Source: Armatimonadota bacterium
GTDB taxonomy: Bacteria; Armatimonadota; Zipacnadia; Zipacnadales; UBA11051
Direction: 5' to 3'
Assembly: GCA_003542955.1 (NCBI GenBank)
Contig: DPJP01000067.1
Location: forward strand, 2,212 to 14,848
Length of the DNA stretch: 12,637 nucleotides
Shown here: positions 1 to 5,882 of the stretch, piece after piece
Numbering within the stretch: position 1 is the first letter of the stretch
How the letters are laid out: each line of letters begins with the position of its first letter
Translations under genes and position numbers: made by a program
Notes under the pieces: model-generated
Database searches by the model: none
The model's input: only the letters and a program-made list of their open reading frames with translations
What the model was told of the DNA's origin: nothing

Positions 1-2
1 AC

Positions 3-3000
3 GGCGCCGTCGGCATCTGGACGCTCAACCAGGGGATGGCCATCGCGCGCGCCCGCATCTATCACCAGGGCGGCGAGTACGCAATGCCGGAGGTCGCGGC
101 TCCCACGGTGGTCCGGAGCGTCGAAAGCCTGCCCCTGCCGCGCTTCGGCCCCACGCGGGTCGTCAGCACCTTCGAGCAGGGGACCGACGGCTGGGCCCCT
201 GCCGCCCCCGGCTCATGCGCTGTGACGCGAGAGGAGCGCGACACAGGCGGCGGAGTGTGCCTGCAGGTCCTCAACCCGACCGCCGGAGGCAGCTTCGCGC
301 TCGCAAAGCCCCTCGAGGGCATTGACCTCCGCAAGCATCCACTGCTCGCCTTCGACTACGCGATCCCGGATGACGTTCACATCGACCTGTACGCCGTGGT
401 GGATGGGCAGCGCTACCGCGTGCTGCTCTCGGGGCCACCCGCGCCCGCGCCCGGCATCGAGGATATCGGATCAGTCCCGGATGTCCGCGCCGACGGCCGT
501 TGGCGGGAGGCGCGCGTCGACCTCCTCGGCCTGCTCGCCCCGCACTTCCCCGCCGATGCCCCGATCATCATCCAGCGGCTCGAGTTCGCCGCGTACGCCG
601 TCGACGAATACATGCGCGCGGGAATCGGCGGCAATCCGGCCGCGGTGACGTGGCGGCTGGACAACGTCTACCTCGGCGGCGTCACAGCCACATCGGTCGA
701 GCTGCGCGTTCCGCGCGATGTCAGCGTACAGGCTCCCGGCTGCGGTCTCACCAACGAGGCGGGGGCGGGCCTGGCGGTCCACAGGCTGAGCCCGCGCCAG
801 AGCGGCGTCGCTGCGATCATGTTCAGCGCCGGTACCCGCTCGGCGGGCGATCTGCTCGCTTTCGACGTTGAGCCGCCGACATTGCAGCCGATCGAGCCTC
901 GGCCCGGCGCGGCGTGGCTCGGGCCGATGCTCACCGTCGCGGTGGCCGACACGGGACCCGCGGGCATCGATGAGCGCTCGCTTGCCATCAACATCGGCGA
1001 CAGGCGCTTCGGGCTCGCAGACCCCGCCCTGCGCTGGCTGCCCTCGGAGGGTAAGCTCGCCCTCGATCTGCGCGAGGCCGACCTGCGGCCCGCCCCGGAC
1101 GCGCCCGTCGAGATCGTTGTGAGCGCATCCGACCGCGCGGGCAATGCCGCCGCCCCGCTGCACGTGAGCTTCACACCGGGCCTCCAGGCCGATACCGCCC
1201 CGCCCGATCCTCCGTCCCTCGTCGGCGCTCCCCCGACCCTCCTGGATTGCGATTTCGAGGCCGATATGGGCCCGATCGAGCCGTGGGGCGTGGATGCCGG
1301 AGTCGCGCTCAGACGCGCCCGCGGCCCCGTCGCAGGCAATCCGCGGGGGGGAGGATGGTGCATCGAGGCGCAGTCGACAAAGCTCGGAGGGCTGTTCGGC
1401 GTCTCACTCGGAGTCGTACCCTTCGAAGCATCGCGCTACCCGATCCTCGAATTCGACTACCGCGTGCCGCCGGAGCTGCGCGTCGACCTGATCGTCGAGG
1501 TCGATGGCAGTCGGCGCGTGATCAAGTTCACCGACAACGACCAGACCTGGCCGGTCATCGGTCGCGTCGGCGCGATCGTCGACAACCAGTGGCACCGGGC
1601 GAGTGTGGACCTCGGGGGCCTGCTCGAGCGTGCTTTCAGGCGCCCCGCGCCGCTGGTGGTGACCGACCTCGCCTTCGCGACCTCGGGCTGGCCGGGCGTG
1701 CGCGAGAACACGCGCTGGTGGCTGGACAACATCCGCCTCAGCAGCGCCATCGAGGTCAGCGACATCCCCGACGGACTTGCCCTGCACTCGCGTGATGAGT
1801 CGGGCATCGCCCGCATCGCGTGGACCGCCGGCAAGTCACAGGACGCGGACGCTGCGCCGCCGCCCGGCGAGTTGCGTGAGGCGTTAGCGGGGCATGCCGC
1901 GGGCCTTGTGTGGCTCGGCGCGGAGGCGACTGACGGCGCGGGCAACAGCTCCGGCGTCGCGCTGATCCCCCTGCGGCTGGTCGCGGGCGAGGACACCGTG
2001 CCTCCCGTTGCATCCTTAGCCTCCCCCGCCGACGGCGCCGCCGCCTGCCCGTCGACGATCTCAGTCACACTGGCCGATGAGAGCTCCGGCGTCAGCCCCG
2101 CCGACCTGCGCCTCAGTGTCAATGGACGCACGTGGACCGTCGCCGATGAGGCGCTCTCCTGGGACGCGAAGGCCAGGCTGCTGACCTGGTCGCTGCCGGC
2201 CGGAGTCCCGCTCGGCCCCGACGGTTCGAGTGTAGATTGCCGTCTCGAAGCGGCCGACCTGGCGGGCAACCCCGCGGAGCCGCTCGAGTGGGCCTTCACG
2301 CTCGACTATGGGCTCGACAAGGAGCCGCCCGCCGCGCCGGTGGTCAGCTACATTCCCGCTCGTGCGGCGGATGCCAATGGCTTCGAGCAGCATACAGGCG
2401 GCTGGGGCGACTTCATCGACGGACAGGTGGTGAGGCGGGCCGACGGAGGCGCCACCGGCCCCGGCTGCATCGAGCTGCGCCATCTCGCGACCCGCCGCGG
2501 AGGCAGCGGCTTTGTGCTGGTGAGGGATTTCGGCGAAAACTGGCGCGAGTCCCCTCTAGTGCGCTTCCGCTATCGTGCCGTCAATGCGCCGCGGGCGGGG
2601 CTGCAGGTCTCCGGCACCACCTTCGACGGCGCACGCGACCTGTGGACGGAGCTGGCCACGCTGCCGGTCTCCGGCGAGCAGTGGCAGACCGCGGAGATCG
2701 ACATCGCGAAGGCGCTGGCCCGCACAGACCCATCGCTGGACATCCACCGCATCTTCCTCAACATCGACCTGCCGCCGGACGGCAGACTGCTGATTGATGA
2801 CTACGCGATGTACTCACCGGCCGCGACGCAGGCAGGCTTCCGCTGGTCGGCGCCGCCCTCCCCGAGCGGCATCGCGGGCTACTCCTGGGTTCTGGACTCG
2901 GCGAGTGACACCCTCCCGCCGGAGACGGTGATGGGCGCCGAGCCGCACACGCAATTCACCGATCTCTCGCCGGGCCGCTACGTCTTCCACCTCCGCGCCC

Positions 3001-3062
3001 GCACCAACTCCGGCGCCTGGAGCCCCCCAAGCCACGTGGCGTTTGAGCTGACGGAGCCCTGA
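3..3062 (+). CDS. large modular extracellular-type protein with repeated jelly-roll and Ig-like domains (5' partial)
   Basis: The reading frame is open to the left edge. The first in-frame Met is at base 36, but the codons before it read GIWTLNQG followed by MAIARARI, which resembles the final strands of a LamG/DUF1080-type lectin-like domain, so the gene very likely starts outside the window. Three homologous modules follow, each opening with a FE-x-x-x-x-GW-like or DFE motif and closing with a (W/I)xxDN or IDD strand: about 171-680, 1240-1746 and 2373-2817. This is the pattern of beta-jelly-roll, carbohydrate-binding-like domains. Between them lie Ig-like stretches (about 860-1210 and 2005-2330) with the 'AxDxAGN' motif of bacterial Ig/cadherin-like repeats. 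The C-terminus (about 2818-3059) is fibronectin-III-like, ending in PPSHVAFELTEP. No catalytic motif is visible in this part, and any signal peptide would be upstream. A role in polysaccharide binding or at the cell surface is inference. Confidence 0.85.
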   Translation, partial: GAVGIWTLNQGMAIARARIYHQGGEYAMPEVAAPTVVRSVESLPLPRFGPTRVVSTFEQGTDGWAPAAPGSCAVTREERDTGGGVCLQVLNPTAGGSFALAKPLEGIDLRKHPLLAFDYAIPDDVHIDLYAVVDGQRYRVLLSGPPAPAPGIEDIGSVPDVRADGRWREARVDLLGLLAPHFPADAPIIIQRLEFAAYAVDEYMRAGIGGNPAAVTWRLDNVYLGGVTATSVELRVPRDVSVQAPGCGLTNEAGAGLAVHRLSPRQSGVAAIMFSAGTRSAGDLLAFDVEPPTLQPIEPRPGAAWLGPMLTVAVADTGPAGIDERSLAINIGDRRFGLADPALRWLPSEGKLALDLREADLRPAPDAPVEIVVSASDRAGNAAAPLHVSFTPGLQADTAPPDPPSLVGAPPTLLDCDFEADMGPIEPWGVDAGVALRRARGPVAGNPRGGGWCIEAQSTKLGGLFGVSLGVVPFEASRYPILEFDYRVPPELRVDLIVEVDGSRRVIKFTDNDQTWPVIGRVGAIVDNQWHRASVDLGGLLERAFRRPAPLVVTDLAFATSGWPGVRENTRWWLDNIRLSSAIEVSDIPDGLALHSRDESGIARIAWTAGKSQDADAAPPPGELREALAGHAAGLVWLGAEATDGAGNSSGVALIPLRLVAGEDTVPPVASLASPADGAAACPSTISVTLADESSGVSPADLRLSVNGRTWTVADEALSWDAKARLLTWSLPAGVPLGPDGSSVDCRLEAADLAGNPAEPLEWAFTLDYGLDKEPPAAPVVSYIPARAADANGFEQHTGGWGDFIDGQVVRRADGGATGPGCIELRHLATRRGGSGFVLVRDFGENWRESPLVRFRYRAVNAPRAGLQVSGTTFDGARDLWTELATLPVSGEQWQTAEIDIAKALARTDPSLDIHRIFLNIDLPPDGRLLIDDYAMYSPAATQAGFRWSAPPSPSGIAGYSWVLDSASDTLPPETVMGAEPHTQFTDLSPGRYVFHLRARTNSGAWSPPSHVAFELTEP

Positions 3063-3122
3063 GCCGGGGAGGGGCCTCACGAGGAGCCCGCGCAGCGGGA
3101 TCACGAGGCAGGCCCCGTGTAC
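3060..3122. repeat. 63-bp hairpin-forming repeat, copy A
   Basis: This segment begins with the TGA stop of the modular protein gene. It recurs almost perfectly at 5626-5689, with one extra G there. It contains nested dyads: GGGGCC (3071-3076) with GGCCCC (3111-3116) outside, and CCCGC-gca-GCGGG (3087-3099) inside. The octamer TCACGAGG also occurs twice (3077 and 3101). There is no T-run, so it is not a typical intrinsic terminator. It could stabilise transcript ends or be a REP-like element carried with paralogous gene ends. Confidence 0.9.
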
Positions 3123-3171
3123 AGCGCCCTGAGGTTCTGGATATCCTCTGGATCACATACCCGAACTGCGC

Positions 3172-3268
3172 GGCCGGGGTCAGGCATTCACAATGCAGTT
3201 CTGATCGGCATTGGGCAGGTTCCGGCCGATTACGCGCAGAAGTGAGCTGTGAGTGCCTGACGCCGGTC
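3172..3268. repeat. imperfect 21-bp inverted repeat around a 55-bp spacer
   Basis: The arm at 3172-3192 and the reverse complement of 3248-3268 match at 18 of 21 positions, with the shared core TCAGGCA/TGCCTGA. The 55-bp interior holds a second small dyad, CAATGC (3191-3196) with GCATTG (3208-3213). The whole could fold into a branched RNA, or the arms could mark the ends of a small element. No coding sequence is supported here. It lies in the 382-bp gap between the modular protein gene and the AbiEi-like gene and ends about 90 bp before a strong terminator. Confidence 0.6.
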
Positions 3269-3357
3269 GTGGTTCTCAAGGCCCTGCGTGATGTCAAATC
3301 CGGGCATCTATCTCCCGCGACCACGCGTTCGCGTGCACAGGTCCACCGACGCGAGGA

Positions 3358-3384
3358 GGGCTCTCTCGGAGCCCGGTCTTTTTT
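3358..3384 (+). terminator. Rho-independent terminator
   Basis: The perfect stem GGGCTC-tctcg-GAGCCC (3358-3374) is followed by GGTC and six T residues (3379-3384). It is oriented to stop transcription coming from the left, about 60 bp before the AbiEi-like start codon. It would insulate the toxin-antitoxin promoter from the upstream gene, or end a short RNA made from the inverted-repeat region at 3172-3268. Confidence 0.8.
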
Positions 3385-3396
3385 GCATGCAGGGTC

Positions 3397-3438
3397 TATT
3401 TTCTATGTTTATGAAAAGTCTGTTTGAGATAGAATATA
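3397..3438 (+). promoter_or_regulatory. AT-rich promoter with inverted-repeat operator for the AbiE-like operon
   Basis: The decamer TATTTTCTAT (3397-3406) and ATAGAATATA (3429-3438) form an inverted repeat with 9 of 10 matches and a 22-bp spacer, so the arm centres are 32 bp apart, about three helical turns. The right arm contains a good -10 hexamer, TAGAAT (3430-3435). A weak -35 candidate, TTTATG, lies at 3408-3413 with 16 bp spacing. The start ATG at 3445 is only 9 bp beyond the -10 box and has no Shine-Dalgarno sequence, which suggests a leaderless transcript. AbiEi antitoxins are known to repress their own operon by binding inverted repeats in the promoter, so this dyad is the natural operator candidate (inference). 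Confidence 0.55.
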
Positions 3439-3444
3439 TCCACC

Positions 3445-4191
3445 ATGCCGGAATCAAGTCGTGAAGACCTGCACCATGTGGGAGCGCGCTCACGCGAAGC
3501 GCTTGTGAGCCTCGCAATCCCCATGCTGGAGACTATTCTCCAGGGCACCGGGTGGAGAGTCACGGGCCGACAGCATGAGCAGCCCGGAGCCTCCTCTCAT
3601 GTCGCCGACCTGATCGTCCGGCTCACATCCGCGCGGGTGCAGACGGAGCTGGTAGTCGAGGCGAGGTCACGGCCCCGACTCAGCGATGCACGGACACTCG
3701 CCGAAATGGCCCGGGCCGTCGGCGGTGACACCGGCGCCGCGGCGGTGGCCCTCTTCGCCCCACGCATCACGCCGGCGATGGCGCGTCATCTGCGTGAACT
3801 CGACATCGGCTACTTTGACCTGAGCGGCGCCTGTCGACTCAAGGCGGAGGGTCTGTTCATCGAGCGCCTGCCCCTGGACGCGTCGCCGTTGGCGCCCTCA
3901 GACTACCCTGAGGTGGAGAGCCTGCTGGAGGACCCGGCCGACGGTCTCACCGCCAGGTCCATCTTCGGCGTGCGTCCGCTGAAACGCCACCGCGTGCTTC
4001 GGGCAATGCTCTCACACGCCGAGCGGAAGTGGCACCAGAGTGAACTGGCCGAACTCACAGGCACAAGCGTTGGCTCCCACGTGCACCTGGTCGTCAAGGT
4101 CCTCCAGCGCGAGCACTATGCCGACTTCGAGGGGAAAGGACCCAACAAGCGCATCTTCCTGACCAGACCCGCCGACTTGCTGGAAGACTGA
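3445..4191 (+). CDS. AbiEi-family antitoxin / transcriptional regulator, N-terminal part (truncated by in-frame TGA)
   Basis: This 248-residue product resembles the N-terminal two domains of the AbiEi-family proteins paired with minimal nucleotidyltransferases. Residues about 50-140 look like a restriction-endonuclease-like fold: ADLIV followed by ELVVEAR, then the family signature GYFDLSGACRL near residue 130. The active-site ExK is ExR here, so it is probably not catalytic. Residues about 175-245 form a winged helix-turn-helix (LKRHRVLRAML, then QSELAELTGTSVGSHV). The frame ends at TGA (4189-4191), but the same frame stays open after it and continues to 4647 with recognisable family sequence. 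The two pieces are therefore one ancestral gene of 400 codons. The start ATG has no ribosome binding site and sits just after a -10 box. Known role of the family: neutralising the cognate nucleotidyltransferase toxin and repressing the operon. Confidence 0.8.
   Translation: MPESSREDLHHVGARSREALVSLAIPMLETILQGTGWRVTGRQHEQPGASSHVADLIVRLTSARVQTELVVEARSRPRLSDARTLAEMARAVGGDTGAAAVALFAPRITPAMARHLRELDIGYFDLSGACRLKAEGLFIERLPLDASPLAPSDYPEVESLLEDPADGLTARSIFGVRPLKRHRVLRAMLSHAERKWHQSELAELTGTSVGSHVHLVVKVLQREHYADFEGKGPNKRIFLTRPADLLED
4182..4186 (+). promoter_or_regulatory. possible ribosome binding site for the GTG at 4195
   Basis: GGAAG lies 8 nt before a GTG codon that follows the in-frame TGA by 3 nt. 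It would allow reinitiation and separate production of the C-terminal part of the split AbiEi-like protein. It is a short motif inside coding sequence and may be chance. Confidence 0.35.
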
Positions 4192-4194
4192 GCG

Positions 4195-4647
4195 GTGCAT
4201 TGGCGGGAGACTTGGAGCCTGGTGTGGAGGACCGCGAACCGCTATCTGTCGCTCCGCCCCAACGCCGAGGTGAGCCGCAGCGTGATGGTGGAGGCTACCC
4301 ATGGCCTCGGCGGCAGGATCGGTTTCACCTTGACGAGTGGGGCCGACTATTACCGCCCGCTATTGCGCGATGACGTGGTCTGTGCCTATTACCGGGGCAA
4401 CGCGTCCCGCCTGGCCGAGGCGTGTGACTTCGAGCGGGTCGACAGAGGCGCGAATATCATCCTCCTGCCCGTCCGTGACGAGGGCATCTTCTACCTTCCC
4501 GAGCCGGCGAGCGAGCACCTTCGCGCAAGGGTCACAGCGGGCGCAGGGCCGGTCTGCCCCGTTCAGTTGTACCTCGACATGAGAGCCGCCGGCGGCCGCT
4601 ACGCGGAGCAGGCGGAGGTGCTCCGGGAGCGAGAGATCGGGTACTGA
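4195..4647 (+). CDS. AbiEi-family antitoxin, C-terminal part (downstream of in-frame TGA)
   Basis: This 150-residue segment is in the same frame as 3445-4191, separated from it only by the stop codon and one further codon. It carries the typical C-terminal half of long AbiEi-family proteins: an aromatic segment just after the winged helix (HWRETW, NRYLSL), GANIILL near residue 85, and the signature CPVQLYLDMRAAGG followed by AEVLRER at the end. Alone it has no DNA-binding domain. It may be expressed by reinitiation from GTG 4195, by readthrough of the TGA, or not at all if the gene is inactivated. Its stop overlaps the next start closely (TGATATG), so translation is likely coupled to the toxin gene. 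Confidence 0.75.
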   Translation: MHWRETWSLVWRTANRYLSLRPNAEVSRSVMVEATHGLGGRIGFTLTSGADYYRPLLRDDVVCAYYRGNASRLAEACDFERVDRGANIILLPVRDEGIFYLPEPASEHLRARVTAGAGPVCPVQLYLDMRAAGGRYAEQAEVLREREIGY

Positions 4648-4648
4648 T

Positions 4649-5533
4649 ATGAGCATTCCCGTCATCAGTGCACACGCCAACCTCGACGACCGCACCAGGC
4701 GTTGCCTGGGCGTAGTCGCCGAGGTCTGGCAGACACTGCATGCGCACCTGGACGCTCTCTGTCTCATCGGCGGCTGGGCGGTCTACGCGCTGTCGGAGGC
4801 CTCGGGACTCACAGGCACACGAACCCTCCCCAGGCACCGAGGTAGTCTGGACGTAGACATTGCACTGGCGTGGTCTGAGTTGTCGGCGGCGACGGCTGCC
4901 CTGGTTGCGGAGAAGCTCAAGGCTGCGCAGTACATCGAACCGCCGGAGGGATCGTTCCGGTGGTCTCGTCAGCATCCTGAGGACCCCGAGCCGTTCGAGA
5001 TAGACCTGATGGCCACGCATCCGCCGGACCACGAAGCCGGGCCGCTGCTGGTCGGCGGCTATGTCCTGGCACCATTCTGGAACGGGGAAACCGCGCTTGC
5101 CGCCCCCGAGCAGTTCATCCTCCACGCCGTCCTTCCATCCGGCCAGATGGCCGAGCAGACCGTGACAGTGGCCGGTCGCGCGGGGCTCCTCTACGCAAAG
5201 GCCCAGATACCCTTTGCGCGTGGCGTCAGTCCTGCCGCGCGCGACAAGCATCTCGAGGACGTGTACTACCTTCTCCGCACGTGGCCCGGGGGGCCGAAAG
5301 TCGCAGCAGCGGAGATAGCGCTTCAGTTGGGCGACGAGGCTCAGATGACGCTTGCAGACGCGCTGGACGCTGCCTTCGAGGCGCGCACGGGCATCGGGCC
5401 GCGTGCGGTCATGAGCGCTATCGGCGCAAGTCCGGATGTGGAGGACCGCATCCTGGCGGAGGCACAGGCCGGCGTGCAGGGCGTCGTGAGCGAGTTGCGG
5501 AGGGGCCATTGCGGCGGAGAGAGGCCCCATTGA
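4649..5533 (+). CDS. minimal nucleotidyltransferase, AbiEii-like toxin of a type IV toxin-antitoxin system
   Basis: The 294-residue product has the core signature of DNA polymerase beta-type nucleotidyltransferases: LIGGWAVYAL (residues 39-48, the GG-W loop), then a basic stretch leading to SLDVDIAL with the metal-binding pair D68 and D70, and the third carboxylate in FEIDLMA at D119. FRWSR (103-107) resembles the substrate-side strand seen in related enzymes. The C-terminal half is helical, with no other recognised domain. It begins one base after the stop of the AbiEi-like gene (TGATATG) without a strong ribosome binding site, as in antitoxin-first AbiE operons. AbiEii toxins are proposed to transfer nucleotides to RNA or other acceptors; the substrate here is unknown. 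Assignment to the nucleotidyltransferase fold is firm. Calling it the toxin of an AbiE pair rests on context. Confidence 0.85.
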   Translation: MSIPVISAHANLDDRTRRCLGVVAEVWQTLHAHLDALCLIGGWAVYALSEASGLTGTRTLPRHRGSLDVDIALAWSELSAATAALVAEKLKAAQYIEPPEGSFRWSRQHPEDPEPFEIDLMATHPPDHEAGPLLVGGYVLAPFWNGETALAAPEQFILHAVLPSGQMAEQTVTVAGRAGLLYAKAQIPFARGVSPAARDKHLEDVYYLLRTWPGGPKVAAAEIALQLGDEAQMTLADALDAAFEARTGIGPRAVMSAIGASPDVEDRILAEAQAGVQGVVSELRRGHCGGERPH

Positions 5534-5550
5534 GAGCAGCTCCCCCGGAG

Positions 5551-5628
5551 CCTCCTGGGTTCCTGCCCCGACAAATGACACGCTGCCGCCCCAGCCACGT
5601 GGCCTTTGAGCTGATTGCGGAGGACTGA
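5551..5628 (+). pseudogene. remnant of the 3' end of a paralogue of the modular protein gene
   Basis: Starting 17 bp after the nucleotidyltransferase stop, the DNA reads CCTCCTGGGTTC, followed by TGACACGCTGCCGCC. This matches 2883-2920 of the modular gene (the SWV...DTLPP part of its fibronectin-like tail). It then jumps to AGCCACGTGGCCTTTGAGCTG (5593-5613), which matches 3030-3050 (SHVAFEL) at 20 of 21 bases. About 107 bp present in the intact gene are missing between the two parts, and the two parts are out of frame. The fragment ends with its own TGA at 5626, followed by repeat copy B. Confidence 0.7.
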
Positions 5629-5689
5629 GCCGGGGAGGGGCCTCACGAGGGAGCCCGCGCAGCGGGATCACGAGGCAGGCCCCGTGTAC
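5626..5689. repeat. 63-bp hairpin-forming repeat, copy B
   Basis: This is identical to 3060-3122 except for one additional G, and it is likewise fused to the stop codon of a modular-protein tail. With copy A it brackets the AbiE-like module in direct orientation, 2.5 kb apart. Confidence 0.9.
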
Positions 5690-5719
5690 TGCGGAGGACT
5701 GAGCCGGGGAGGGGCCTCA
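5690..5719. repeat. partial third copy of the repeat (30 bp)
   Basis: The 30 bases at 5690-5719 repeat 5616-5645 exactly, giving a 74-bp tandem period. The match includes the last codons of the remnant (GCGGAGGAC) and its TGA, so the duplication unit spans gene end plus repeat. After 5719 the similarity stops. Confidence 0.85.
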
Positions 5720-5851
5720 TCCGGCAGGCGCAGGGCCGCGACGTTTGAGGTCCCGCCGCCGCGCGAAGTCAGGCCCTGGTGTGCCTGCCCGCACCCCATC
5801 CGGTATCACACTACTACTCTCTGCGCCTCCGACTACTCTGCAACCATGTAG

Positions 5852-5869
5852 CACAGGCTTCAGCCTGTG
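5852..5869. repeat. short perfect hairpin between convergent genes
   Basis: CACAGGCT-tc-AGCCTGTG is an 8-bp perfect dyad, preceded by GTAG. It lies 13 bp beyond the stop of the minus-strand STAND gene. There is no T-run on either side. The motif 'GTAGCACAGGCTT...AGCCTGTG' is, from memory, a common interspersed hairpin in Planctomycetota and related genomes. It may act as a transcript-end stabiliser or be a REP-type element. The rest of 5720-5882 shows nothing recognisable. Confidence 0.65.
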
Positions 5870-5882
5870 GGCAGAGACACCG

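Noticed and set aside
3242..3427. 61-codon plus-strand open frame before the AbiEi-like gene
   Set aside because: It runs through the intrinsic terminator and the promoter dyad, has no ribosome binding site and no recognisable motif.
3123..3444. tRNA or other standard RNA gene in the 382-bp gap
   Set aside because: No cloverleaf with a T-arm consensus or CCA end could be drawn around the terminator; only generic dyads are present.
4189..4191. TGA as a selenocysteine codon
   Set aside because: No selenocysteine-insertion hairpin is apparent directly downstream, and relatives have Trp rather than Cys at this point; nonsense change or readthrough is simpler.
4532..5671. Minus-strand open frame (379 codons) opposite the nucleotidyltransferase
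   Set aside because: It is a shadow: the plus strand encodes GG-W and DxD motifs, and the minus frame runs through the repeats and shows no family signature.
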